This document shows, in pieces, positions 7,640-16,266 of a stretch of 64,000 nt of DNA. Position 1 is the stretch's first letter. Each line of letters opens with the position of its first letter. Source of the DNA: Leeuwenhoekiella marinoflava DSM 3653 (GTDB lineage Bacteria; Bacteroidota; Bacteroidia; Flavobacteriales; Flavobacteriaceae); NCBI RefSeq assembly GCF_900129005.1, contig NZ_FQUN01000011.1, forward strand, positions 1-64,000. Reading direction: 5' to 3'. A program made the translations under genes and the position numbers. Under the pieces are notes generated by a model, which made no database searches, was not told where the DNA came from, and saw nothing but the letters and a program-made list of their open reading frames with translations.

Positions 7640-9093
7640 TAGATTTCTTTACGTAAACGTGCGACCGGCACATCCAATTGTTCCCGGTATTTTGCTACAG
7701 TACGACGCGCAATAGGATAGCCTTTTTCTTTTAAAATCTTAGCCAACTTATCATCAGTAAATGGCTTGCGTTTATCTTCTTCCTGAATTGTGATTTCAAG
7801 GATCTTTTTAATCTCTCTGGTAGAAACCTCTTCTCCCTGATCATTAGTCATACTCTCACTGAAAAACTCTTTAATCAATTTGGTTCCGTAAGGCGTATCA
7901 ACATATTTGCTATTAGCAACACGCGAAACCGTAGAGACATCCATCTCAATCTCATCTGCGATATCTTTAAGAATCATTGGGCGTAAATTACGCTCATCCC
8001 CGGTTAAAAAATACTCCTTCTGATAATTCATTATAGAACCCATCGTCACAAAAAGCGTTTGCTGACGTTGTTTAATGGCTTCTATAAACCACTTCGCAGC
8101 ATCTAGTTTTTGTTTGATAAACATTACAGCATCTTTCTGAGATTTGCTTTTCTGCTTAGCGTCTTTATAGCCTTTAAGCATGTTAGTATATTCTCTGGAA
8201 ACATGCATCTCCGGCGCATTACGACCATTTAAAGTAAGTTCAAGCTCTCCATCATTTATAGTTATCGTAAAATCTGGAATAACATGCTCAACTACTTTTG
8301 TATTTCCGGCGTAAGAACCGCCTGGTTTTGGGTTTAAATGCTCTATCTCCTCAATAGCATCACGTAATTGATCTTCGGTGATATCAAATTTTGAAAGCAA
8401 TTTTTGATAATGCTTTTTACTGAAGTGATCAAAAGCATCAGACAAGATATCCTGAGCTAAAGACACGGCTTCAGTTTCTTCTTTACGCTTCAGCTGAATC
8501 AACAGACATTCTTCCAAACTGCGTGCACCAACTCCAGCAGGATCTAAATTCTGAACAATCCGCAAGATCTTTTCAAGGTTCTCCTCCGTAGTATATATAT
8601 TCTGCGTGAATGCCAAATCATCCATCAAGTCGATGAGACTTCTTCTCAGATAACCACTTTCATCAACACTTCCTATTAGAAATTCGGCAATCTCCATTTG
8701 CTCATCATCGAGCCGATAGGTATGCAATTGCCCCATTAAATGCTGCGTAAATGAAGTCCCGGATGCATAAGGCACCTGACGTTCTTCATCATCAGAACTG
8801 TAATTATTCGCGTTTAGACGATAGCTGGGTATTTCGTCATCAGAAAGGTAATCATCTACATTGATGTCTGTTTCAATCTTTTCTGAGTCATACTCTTCTT
8901 CCCTGCTATTATCAAACTCCTCAAAATCATCTTTCACTTCATCCTTGCCACTATCTAACGCAGGATTTTCTTCAAGCTCTTGCTTCACGCGTTGCTCAAA
9001 AGCCTGCGTAGGCAATTGTATGAGCTTCATCAGCTGTATCTGCTGAGGAGAAAGCTTTTGTGAAAGTTTAAAATTAAGTTGTTGTTTAAGCAT
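7639..9093 (-). CDS. rpoN: RNA polymerase sigma-54 factor
   Basis: 484 residues from the ATG at 9093. A 14-residue upstream extension is possible, but the canonical N-terminus MLKQQLNFKLSQKLSPQQ argues for this start. Region I is Gln/Leu-rich (activator interaction). Region II is very acidic (about residues 45-110). The core-binding and DNA-binding region III follows, and the RpoN box ARRTVAKYRE recognising the -24 element lies at residues 462-471. Sigma-54 directs transcription that needs AAA+ activators. No bacterial enhancer-binding protein is in this window. Confidence 0.95.
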   Translation of the reverse strand: MLKQQLNFKLSQKLSPQQIQLMKLIQLPTQAFEQRVKQELEENPALDSGKDEVKDDFEEFDNSREEEYDSEKIETDINVDDYLSDDEIPSYRLNANNYSSDDEERQVPYASGTSFTQHLMGQLHTYRLDDEQMEIAEFLIGSVDESGYLRRSLIDLMDDLAFTQNIYTTEENLEKILRIVQNLDPAGVGARSLEECLLIQLKRKEETEAVSLAQDILSDAFDHFSKKHYQKLLSKFDITEDQLRDAIEEIEHLNPKPGGSYAGNTKVVEHVIPDFTITINDGELELTLNGRNAPEMHVSREYTNMLKGYKDAKQKSKSQKDAVMFIKQKLDAAKWFIEAIKQRQQTLFVTMGSIMNYQKEYFLTGDERNLRPMILKDIADEIEMDVSTVSRVANSKYVDTPYGTKLIKEFFSESMTNDQGEEVSTREIKKILEITIQEEDKRKPFTDDKLAKILKEKGYPIARRTVAKYREQLDVPVARLRKEI

Positions 9094-9116
9094 AGAGGTT
9101 GTTAAATCTGTTCTTA

Positions 9117-9124
9117 CAAAAATA
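9117..9124 (-). promoter_or_regulatory. candidate -7 box for rpoN
   Basis: Reads TATTTTTG on the minus strand (TAnnTTTG), 23 nt before the chosen rpoN ATG. Its position inside the alternative N-terminal extension supports the shorter start. No good -33 element is seen. Confidence 0.25.
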
Positions 9125-9205
9125 AAAAAATGCACCTAGCAACGCATCAGAATGTTTTGTTAAGAAGCGCCATTAAAATAGTACATCAAACAGATTAACG
9201 ATGCA

Positions 9206-9841
9206 CTACGGAGTGAAGATATTGTTTTTAATAGCATATATAACCAGACCTGTTCTGTTTTTTAAGCCTAATTTTTGAAAAACCGATTCCCGGTAGCCCT
9301 CTATAGTTTTTGGACTTAAAAACATTTTCTCTGCTATTTGTTTGTAAGTCATTTCAGTACAGGCATGCTTGATAAACTCGATTTCCCGGTCTTTTAGAAC
9401 TACTTCTTCCTCATATAAGTTCTCGGTTTGACTCACGATACGCTCTACCGTATTGGTATAATAAAAACCATAATTAATAACTTCTAACAAGGCTTGCTCT
9501 AAAATAGACTTACGGGTATCTTTTAATAAATAGCCTTTTGCACCAGAGCGAATCATTTGCATCACAACACTTTCTTCTTCTTCAACAGAAAGTGCCAGAA
9601 CCTTAATACGAGGATAATGCTTAGAAAGATACTTTGTGGTTTCGACACCACCCATCACGGGCATTTTTACATCCATCAAAACCACATCGGGTTTATCGCT
9701 ATCTGCATTCTCGAGATAGTTAATAAACTCTTTTCCGTTTACCGAAATATTGACCACTTCAAAATTTATAAATTGACGCACCAATCCGCCGATGGCTTCT
9801 GACAAAAGTGTGTGATCATCTACAAGGGCAACTTTATACAT
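9206..9841 (-). CDS. LuxR/NarL-family response regulator
   Basis: 211 residues. The receiver domain (about 1-122) has acidic pocket VDDH (Asp8, Asp9), phosphorylation site Asp57 in VLMDVKMP, and LLKD containing the conserved Lys. A C-terminal LuxR-type helix-turn-helix (about 145-205) contains LKDREIEFIKHAC and YKQIAEKMFLSPKTIEGYR. It is the last gene of a four-gene operon, 7 bp after its histidine kinase, and should regulate targets as a phosphorylated dimer. The target genes are unknown. Confidence 0.92.
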   Translation of the reverse strand: MYKVALVDDHTLLSEAIGGLVRQFINFEVVNISVNGKEFINYLENADSDKPDVVLMDVKMPVMGGVETTKYLSKHYPRIKVLALSVEEEESVVMQMIRSGAKGYLLKDTRKSILEQALLEVINYGFYYTNTVERIVSQTENLYEEEVVLKDREIEFIKHACTEMTYKQIAEKMFLSPKTIEGYRESVFQKLGLKNRTGLVIYAIKNNIFTP

Positions 9842-9848
9842 AGTATTT

Positions 9849-10607
9849 TTATTCTAACAGATAAATTAATTTTAATTGGGTACCAATACCGGGAATCGAA
9901 CTGATCTTAGCGTCTGCACCTATCAACTCAGCGCGTTTTTCAATATTACTTAGACCGATACCTTTCTCCAATAGTTTTTCTGAGTCAAAACCTACTCCGT
10001 CATCCAGAGCCGTGATCTCTAAGGCATCTGCTTTAAACTGAACTTTAACTTCCAATTTAGAAGCTTTAGAATGCTTCATCGTATTGGTCATAAATTCCTG
10101 AACAATTCTAAATAATACAATCTCTACTTTTGAATCTATCGCAACCGCATCACCCAGCAACTCATAATCTGCAGAAAGAAACTTTAAACGATTAAAACGA
10201 CTCACCTCCTGCTCCAGAGAGTAAATAAGAGATTGCCCGTTAATCGCTTCTGGGTTTATGGATTTTGAAAGCGCACGCAACTCATTTAAGCCTGTTCCTA
10301 TCGTTTCGGCAACTTCTAACATCTCTTGCCCACCTTCGACATTTTGTGCCTTTATTTTGGCTAAGGTGAGCAACTGACCAATATTATCGTGTAATTCCCA
10401 ACTGATGTTGCGCAGGGTCTCTTCTCGTATTTCTATTTGAGTTTCGGCAATGGCCCGCTCGTAGCGCTTTTCGGTCTCAATTTGCTCACGCAGTAAACTG
10501 TTTTTACGCTTCATAAATACCGAAAACAGTACAAAGACAATTACTGCTAATAGAAATAGGATCAAAAGAACCACGAGAATTACGAGTTGTAAAGTTTCCT
10601 GATCCAT
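9849..10607 (-). CDS. sensor histidine kinase (HisKA_3 / DegS-NarX type) without a sensory domain
   Basis: 252 residues. One N-terminal membrane helix (about 9-32) is followed directly by a coiled-coil stretch and the HisKA_3 phosphoacceptor helix ISWELHDNIGQL with His73. The HATPase_c domain follows, with an N-box near ..FMTNTMKHSKA, DDGVGFD and GIGLSNIEKRAELIG. There is no periplasmic or PAS sensor domain, so input must come through the membrane helix or a partner. The genes just upstream encode a multispan protein and a lipoprotein, 6 bp apart each, and are the obvious candidates. Confidence 0.9.
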   Translation of the reverse strand: MDQETLQLVILVVLLILFLLAVIVFVLFSVFMKRKNSLLREQIETEKRYERAIAETQIEIREETLRNISWELHDNIGQLLTLAKIKAQNVEGGQEMLEVAETIGTGLNELRALSKSINPEAINGQSLIYSLEQEVSRFNRLKFLSADYELLGDAVAIDSKVEIVLFRIVQEFMTNTMKHSKASKLEVKVQFKADALEITALDDGVGFDSEKLLEKGIGLSNIEKRAELIGADAKISSIPGIGTQLKLIYLLE

Positions 10608-10613
10608 ATAAAT

Positions 10614-11339
10614 TTAATCCTTGGTTAATTGAGGGTACTTAGAACGATAAAAGCCATAAGCAAAAATGAGATACATCAAACAGCCAATAGCAAAACCAAG
10701 ATTTCTTATCAACTTAAAAAATGAGACCAAAGTATGATTTGCATCTGATAAATTCATCCATCCTATTAAAGTAACTATTAAAACAGGTAACTGAATAACA
10801 ATGTAAATCAAAAGGCCTAAGCCCAAATAAATCAAAAAATCATCTTTAATAATAGCAAAGCCAGAATAATTAATAATTTCAATAAAACTTAAAAGCACAA
10901 GAACCATTATTAAAAAATCACCAACTATAAGAGAGAGTAACGAAAATTGAATCCAAACATCTGATGTCGTAACAAAATAGAAATACGTTAGCATCCAGAC
11001 GATAAATAACAAAATAGTAACTCTTTTAAAAAGAACAGACTTTAGAAATCTATAATAAACATAAAAAATTACTAAAAAATAGATTAAATCATGAATATTA
11101 AAAAAGATCGTATTCGCATGCTCTGTATAAACAAAATAAAATGCCGCTAATAATTCATTGAAAAAATTGTACCCTAAATATAATATTATCCAAATAATAG
11201 GCGTCCCAATGAATTTTCTCCAATAAATTAGTCCTACAATAAAAGGCAAAAGCTCTATAGGAAGGATAATACTAGTGTAAATATCTTCCGTTAGAAAATT
11301 TAAATATTTACTCCAAATAGATTCTACTAATAAATGCAT
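10614..11339 (-). CDS. seven-helix integral membrane protein, uncharacterised
   Basis: 241 residues with about seven hydrophobic helices, rich in aromatic and Ile/Leu residues, and a short basic C-terminus. No known domain is recognised. It sits between the lipoprotein gene and the histidine kinase, 6 bp from each. The topology and location suggest a sensory or transducing subunit for the domain-poor kinase downstream; this is inference from context. Confidence 0.65.
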   Translation of the reverse strand: MHLLVESIWSKYLNFLTEDIYTSIILPIELLPFIVGLIYWRKFIGTPIIWIILYLGYNFFNELLAAFYFVYTEHANTIFFNIHDLIYFLVIFYVYYRFLKSVLFKRVTILLFIVWMLTYFYFVTTSDVWIQFSLLSLIVGDFLIMVLVLLSFIEIINYSGFAIIKDDFLIYLGLGLLIYIVIQLPVLIVTLIGWMNLSDANHTLVSFFKLIRNLGFAIGCLMYLIFAYGFYRSKYPQLTKD

Positions 11340-11345
11340 TTTCTT

Positions 11346-11990
11346 TTAAAAATCTCCATCGCTTAATGGTGGAGGTGGACGTAAAGTCGTGTGGTCTCCA
11401 GACATAGATTCAATAGTCTCACCACCTACCATATCTACTTCTCCTTCTTTAGGATTCAAAATATGACCTACCATCATCGCTCTTTTTTTACCATTTGTAC
11501 CAGTAATAATTGCATAACTCACCGTATCTTTAGTACCATCAGAAAGTGTAAACTCTGCAGCAGGATTTAAAAACAAAGTAGCTCTTCCTTTTTTATTTTT
11601 TTGAGGAAAATCATTCTTATACTTCCCAAAATAGAAACGCATTTCAGCAATTTCAACATCAGCAGCTTTTGCTTCTTGCTCTATGTAAGCAATATATTCC
11701 TTAAATGCTTTGTATGGCATCGTAACTGCTCGCGTAGCCTTCTTATATCTAGCATCGCCTTCTACGATTGTATCTCCCTCATTAGTGACATTCTCTGCAA
11801 GTTCTATAAGCGACACGCGGCTGTTGCCATAATTTTTATATAAAGTATCTGCTGCTGCAACCGGTATAATATTTCCGGGAGCACTTAAAACCGGAGTTTC
11901 GGTTTCTTCACAGTCGCAATTTTGATTTTCACAAGAAGAGAATAAAAAAGTAGCAGTTAAGAAAACTGCTAAAAGCATAGTTTTTTTCAT
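11346..11990 (-). CDS. lipoprotein of the two-component operon, uncharacterised
   Basis: 214 residues with a lipoprotein signal peptide: hydrophobic residues 4-18, then LFSSC with the lipidated Cys at about residue 20. A Cys/acid-rich segment (ENQNCDCEETET) follows. The mature part contains a Lys-rich middle with an FYFGKY segment and ends in a Pro-rich tail (RPPPPLSDGDF). It is the first gene of the operon with the seven-helix protein, kinase and regulator. It may be the ligand-facing component of that signalling system. Function is not recognised. Confidence 0.65.
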   Translation of the reverse strand: MKKTMLLAVFLTATFLFSSCENQNCDCEETETPVLSAPGNIIPVAAADTLYKNYGNSRVSLIELAENVTNEGDTIVEGDARYKKATRAVTMPYKAFKEYIAYIEQEAKAADVEIAEMRFYFGKYKNDFPQKNKKGRATLFLNPAAEFTLSDGTKDTVSYAIITGTNGKKRAMMVGHILNPKEGEVDMVGGETIESMSGDHTTLRPPPPLSDGDF

Positions 11991-12055
11991 GATTTAGAAA
12001 TTTGTTAATTGGGTGTAAAATAAACATCTTTTCTCTAGCAAGGAAAACAACCTTT

Positions 12056-12075
12056 AAAAAAGGGGATTTTCCCCC
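12056..12075 (-). terminator. second (distal) terminator downstream of asnS
   Basis: On the minus strand GGGG-AAAAT-CCCC is followed by seven T. It lies about 35 bp beyond the first asnS terminator, giving a tandem pair. Confidence 0.6.
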
Positions 12076-12103
12076 TAAATTAAAATTTCAGCTAAAGCTT
12101 TTT

Positions 12104-12144
12104 ACTAAAAAAGGCTGCTTAGAATCTATATCTAAACAGCCTTT
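12104..12144 (-). terminator. rho-independent terminator of asnS
   Basis: The stem AAAGGCTG / CAGCCTTT (12110-12117 with 12137-12144) is extended by TTAGA / TCTAA inside. It is followed by six T in the minus direction, 26 bp after the asnS stop. Confidence 0.85.
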
Positions 12145-12169
12145 AGGTATTTTTAAGTACTCATTTCTC

Positions 12170-13609
12170 TTAAAACTCCGCATTTTGAGGAAAGCGTGGG
12201 TAAGGGATCACGTCTCTAATATTAGTCATACCGGTAGCAAATAATACCAAACGTTCAAAACCCAGACCAAAACCACTATGTACGCAAGACCCAAATCTTC
12301 TTGTATCTAAATACCACCACAATTCCTCTTCAGGAATATCTAGCGCAGCCATTTTTTCTTGCAATACTTCTAAACGCTCTTCTCGTTGTGAACCGCCTAC
12401 AATTTCACCGATTCCCGGGAAGAGAATATCCATCGCACGTACCGTTTTACCATCTTCATTTAAACGCATGTAAAAGGCTTTAATGTTAGCAGGATAATCA
12501 AATAAGATCACCGGACACTTAAAGTGCTTTTCTACCAAGAAACGCTCGTGCTCACTTTGCAAATCTGCACCCCATTCTTCAATAGGATATTTGAATTTCT
12601 TCTTCTTATTCGGTTTAGAGTTCTTAAGAATTTCTATCGCTTCAGTATAGCTAACACGCTTAAAGTTATTTTCTAAAACAAACTTCAGTTTCTCACGCAA
12701 TGCCATTGGCGCACGCTCTACTTCAGGCTTGGTTTTATCTTCTTGTACGAGTCTGTTTTCTAAAAACTCCAAATCATCCTGACCATTATCCATCACATAC
12801 TGTATCACATATTTGATGAAATCTTCAGCCAGATCCATATTCATATCCAGATCGCAGAACGCAACTTCCGGTTCGATCATCCAGAATTCTGCAAGATGAC
12901 GACTGGTATTCGAATTTTCGGCTCTAAACGTTGGTCCAAACGTGTAAATCTGCCCCAGACCTAACGCATAAGTTTCCCCTTCTAACTGACCGGAAACCGT
13001 CAGATTGGTTTCCTTTCCGAAGAAATCCTTTTTATAATCGATGTTTCCGTTTTCATCCTTCGGCGGATTCTTTATATCTAAAGCCGTTACCTTAAACATC
13101 TCTCCTGCTCCTTCTGCATCACTACCGGTAACAATAGGCGTATTCACATAGTAAAAACCTTCTTTCTGAAAATATTGGTGCACCGCAAAACTAAGTTGTG
13201 AGCGCAAACGCATCACTGCGCCAAACGTGTTTGTACGCACCCGTAAATGTGCCTGCTCGCGTAATTTTTCTAGCGTGTGACGCTTAGGTTGTAAAATGGT
13301 TTTTTTCACTTCTTCAGGATCTGCATCGCCCAGAATCTTAACCGCTTTCACCGCTACTTCAACAGCCTGACCACCACCCTGACTTTCTACGAGATTCCCG
13401 GTTACTGCAATCGCAGCTCCTACAGTAATTCGTTTTAAAAGCTCAGGATCTGTATTTTCAAAATCAACTACACATTGTAAATTATTTATCGTAGAACCGT
13501 CATTCAATGCAATAAAGCGATTGGCTCTAAACGATCTCACCCAGCCTTTAACAGTAAGTTCGTGCCCTTTGGGCTCCTCTTTTAAAATGTGTCCGATTGT
13601 TTTTCTCAT
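12170..13609 (-). CDS. asnS: asparaginyl-tRNA synthetase
   Basis: 479 residues, within the normal range for class IIb AsnRS. An N-terminal OB-fold anticodon-binding domain (about 1-105, [20 protein letters not shown]) precedes the class II catalytic core. The core contains [22 protein letters not shown] (motif 2 region) and the motif 3 stretch [13 protein letters not shown]. It charges tRNA-Asn with asparagine. With aspS elsewhere in the window, an indirect amidation route would not be needed. It has its own promoter candidate and terminators. Confidence 0.96.
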   Translation of the reverse strand: MRKTIGHILKEEPKGHELTVKGWVRSFRANRFIALNDGSTINNLQCVVDFENTDPELLKRITVGAAIAVTGNLVESQGGGQAVEVAVKAVKILGDADPEEVKKTILQPKRHTLEKLREQAHLRVRTNTFGAVMRLRSQLSFAVHQYFQKEGFYYVNTPIVTGSDAEGAGEMFKVTALDIKNPPKDENGNIDYKKDFFGKETNLTVSGQLEGETYALGLGQIYTFGPTFRAENSNTSRHLAEFWMIEPEVAFCDLDMNMDLAEDFIKYVIQYVMDNGQDDLEFLENRLVQEDKTKPEVERAPMALREKLKFVLENNFKRVSYTEAIEILKNSKPNKKKKFKYPIEEWGADLQSEHERFLVEKHFKCPVILFDYPANIKAFYMRLNEDGKTVRAMDILFPGIGEIVGGSQREERLEVLQEKMAALDIPEEELWWYLDTRRFGSCVHSGFGLGFERLVLFATGMTNIRDVIPYPRFPQNAEF

Positions 13610-13675
13610 AATCTATATAATCAAAACGCTTATGCGTGTATTGAAATTTTTATTTTTTTAAATTCGCGTAAAGAG

Positions 13676-13708
13676 CAAAGATAAATTTTTAGCGTTGTTA
13701 TACACAAA
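13676..13708 (-). promoter_or_regulatory. candidate promoter of asnS
   Basis: On the minus strand TTTG, 21 nt, TATCTTTG. The -7 box is a full TAnnTTTG match at 13676-13683 and the -33 TTTG is at 13705-13708. It lies 66 nt before the asnS ATG, just beyond the end of the exporter gene. Confidence 0.5.
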
Positions 13709-13722
13709 GGCTAAACACCCAT

Positions 13723-16131
13723 TTAATCATCTAAGTTCTCAAGCTCCTCCTCGTCATCTGCTTCATCCAAAATCTGAATGGCAGGCTTTTTAAAATCTTC
13801 CTTATTTGCAATATTTTTTTCTAGCGAAAGCAATAAAGACGGCAACAACAACAAGTTAGAAAGCATTGCAAAAATAAGAGTTACCGAAACCAATCCTCCC
13901 AGCGCAACAGTACCACCAAAGCTACTGATCATAAATACCGAAAACCCAAAGAACAGCACGATTGAAGTGTAAAACATACTCACGCCCGCTTCTTTTACTG
14001 AAGCATAAACCGAACGTTTAATCTTCCAGCCACTACTGCGTAATTCCTGACGGTATTTTGCCAAAAAGTGAATCGTATCATCTACCGAAATACCAAAAGC
14101 TATACTAAACACCAAAATGGTTGAAGGTTTAATAGGCACACCTAAAAAGCCCATCAACCCTGCTGTGATTAATAATGGCAGTAAATTAGGAATTAGAGAA
14201 ACCAAAATCATTTTTACCGAACGGAACATAAAGGCCATAAAAACCGCAATCAATAAAATTGCCAGAGACAGACTAATAATTAAGTTATTTATCAGGTAGT
14301 TCGTTCCTTTTTGAAAGACTAAAGCTTTACCGGTAAGTGTCACATCAAACTTCTCTTTAGGGAAAAGAATATTTATTTTATTGTACAAATTATCCTCTAC
14401 GATTTCCATACGATCTGTACCTATGTCTTGCATAAAGGTCGTCATACGCGCATACTGCCCGGTAGAATCTATATAACTATCCAGCAAACCGGCATTGGTA
14501 GAAAAGCGCTGCGCATAGGGTAAAATGAAGTTACGCTCGTTAGATGTAGGTAATTGATAATACTGCGGATTGCCATTGTAAAAAGCCTGCTTCCCATACT
14601 TTACCAAATTCACAATTGAAAGCGGTTTTGACAACTCCGGAGTTTCAGAAATAGTGGTCGCCAGCTCATCCATACGCTTAAGCGTTGGCAACTTCATCAC
14701 GCCTTTTGGACGCTTGGTATCTATTAAAACTTCCAGAGGCATAATACCGTCAAATTCGCTTTCAAAGAATTTTATATCTCGGTAGAAACCGGTATTCTTC
14801 GGCATATCTTCAATCAAACTACCCGACACTTTAATACTGAATATACCTATCATACTCACGATAAGTAAAACCACAGTGCTGATGTAAATCGTGATGCGGC
14901 GATCGCGCACCATGCGCTCAATCCATTTTACAAAACCCTCAATCCAGGTTTTACCTAAATGTTTCAGGTGACGCTCTTTTGGAGGAGACATATAGCTGTA
15001 TATGATTGGGATAATCAACAAGCTCAGTAGAAAAATCGCCAGAATATTTATAGAGGCTACTATACCAAATTCTTTCAGCAACGAACTTTGCGTCAAAATA
15101 AACGTCGCAAACCCGGATGCGGTTGTGATATTAGTCATTAGGGTTGCGTTACCTACTTTGGTAATCACCCGTTGCAAAGCCTTAATTTTATTACCGTGAT
15201 TTTTGTATTCCTGCTGATATTTATTAATCAAAAAGATACAGTTAGGAATCCCGATCACAATAATTAATGGTGGAATTAACGCGGTTAAAACTGTAATCTC
15301 GTATCCCAACAATCCTAAAAATCCGAAAGACCACATCACTCCTACCACCACCGTAATCATAGAGATAAACGTCGCTCTGTAAGAACGGAAAAAGAAAAAG
15401 AAAATCACCGAAGTTACCACAAGCGCACCACCAACAAACCAGCCAATTTCACTGATTATGGTCGCACTGTTCAAAGTTCTTATATAAGGCATTCCGCTAG
15501 TGTGTACGGTAATTCCCGTTTCTTCTTCAAATTTATCAATGAGCGGTATGAGATCTGCTACGATAAAATCTCTACGCGCAGCGGTATTAACAATAGCTTT
15601 TTTGAGGTAGACAGCACTGCGAACGGTACCGGTTTCTTTGTTATAAATAAGCCCCTCGTAAAATGGCAGATCTGTAAATAGTTTTTTCTTCAGCGCATCT
15701 GCCTGAGACTTTGTATTTACTTTTCCGTCAATAAAAGGTTTGAGGTCAAAACGCTTAGGGTCTTCTTTCTTTTCAAAAAGCTTGAGATCTTTTAAAGAAA
15801 CTGAAAGCGCAACAGCATCAAAACTGTTGATACTATCAGAAAGCGCATTCCATTTGTTGAGAATTTCCGGAGTAAAAAGCGTAGCATCTTTGATCCCAAA
15901 AACCACCAGATTCCCTTCTTCTCCAAACTGGTCTAAAAATTTGTTGTATTCCAGATTTACCTCATGATCGTCAGGCAGTAAATTGGCTTCTGTGTAGGTA
16001 AAACGCATGTATTTCCACTGCGTGCCCAGAAATACCGTAAACCCGGCAACCAGAAAAAGAATAAAGAGTCTGTTGCGTAAAATGAGGCGTGCTACACCGT
16101 TCCAAAACCCGTAACCCAATAGCTTGGTCAT
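13723..16131 (-). CDS. MMPL/RND-superfamily exporter (HpnN-like lipid or efflux transporter)
   Basis: 802 residues with the two-fold MMPL/SSD layout: TM1 (about 20-38), a large periplasmic loop, five helices (about 225-390), TM7 (about 413-435), a second loop and five more helices (about 635-790). The motif FGISVDDTIHFLAKYRQE in the second helical bundle carries the conserved Asp pair of the proton relay. The short acidic C-terminal tail (EADDEEELENLDD) is cytoplasmic. Members of this family export lipids such as hopanoids, mycolates or other hydrophobic compounds; the cargo here is unknown. It follows the DUF5686-like gene by 135 bp in the same direction. Confidence 0.85.
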   Translation of the reverse strand: MTKLLGYGFWNGVARLILRNRLFILFLVAGFTVFLGTQWKYMRFTYTEANLLPDDHEVNLEYNKFLDQFGEEGNLVVFGIKDATLFTPEILNKWNALSDSINSFDAVALSVSLKDLKLFEKKEDPKRFDLKPFIDGKVNTKSQADALKKKLFTDLPFYEGLIYNKETGTVRSAVYLKKAIVNTAARRDFIVADLIPLIDKFEEETGITVHTSGMPYIRTLNSATIISEIGWFVGGALVVTSVIFFFFFRSYRATFISMITVVVGVMWSFGFLGLLGYEITVLTALIPPLIIVIGIPNCIFLINKYQQEYKNHGNKIKALQRVITKVGNATLMTNITTASGFATFILTQSSLLKEFGIVASINILAIFLLSLLIIPIIYSYMSPPKERHLKHLGKTWIEGFVKWIERMVRDRRITIYISTVVLLIVSMIGIFSIKVSGSLIEDMPKNTGFYRDIKFFESEFDGIMPLEVLIDTKRPKGVMKLPTLKRMDELATTISETPELSKPLSIVNLVKYGKQAFYNGNPQYYQLPTSNERNFILPYAQRFSTNAGLLDSYIDSTGQYARMTTFMQDIGTDRMEIVEDNLYNKINILFPKEKFDVTLTGKALVFQKGTNYLINNLIISLSLAILLIAVFMAFMFRSVKMILVSLIPNLLPLLITAGLMGFLGVPIKPSTILVFSIAFGISVDDTIHFLAKYRQELRSSGWKIKRSVYASVKEAGVSMFYTSIVLFFGFSVFMISSFGGTVALGGLVSVTLIFAMLSNLLLLPSLLLSLEKNIANKEDFKKPAIQILDEADDEEELENLDD

Positions 16132-16150
16132 CGTCCTAATTTAAGAGGCG

Positions 16151-16158
16151 CAAAGGTA
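16151..16158 (-). promoter_or_regulatory. candidate -7 box for the MMPL exporter gene
   Basis: Minus strand TACCTTTG, a full TAnnTTTG match 19 nt before the ATG. The -33 element is not convincing. Confidence 0.3.
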
Positions 16159-16266
16159 CTCATTTGTGAGCGAATAGCCTTTATCTAATATCAAAAACAA
16201 AATTGATACCTGAGCCAACGCATTACAAAAAATTCAATTGAAGAATTTATTTAAAAAAAAGAAAAG

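Noticed and set aside
8861-9046. Plus-strand frame of 61 residues inside rpoN
   Set aside because: Ser/Phe-rich antisense frame over the acidic region of rpoN; it mirrors GAA/GAT codons and has no homology or start context.
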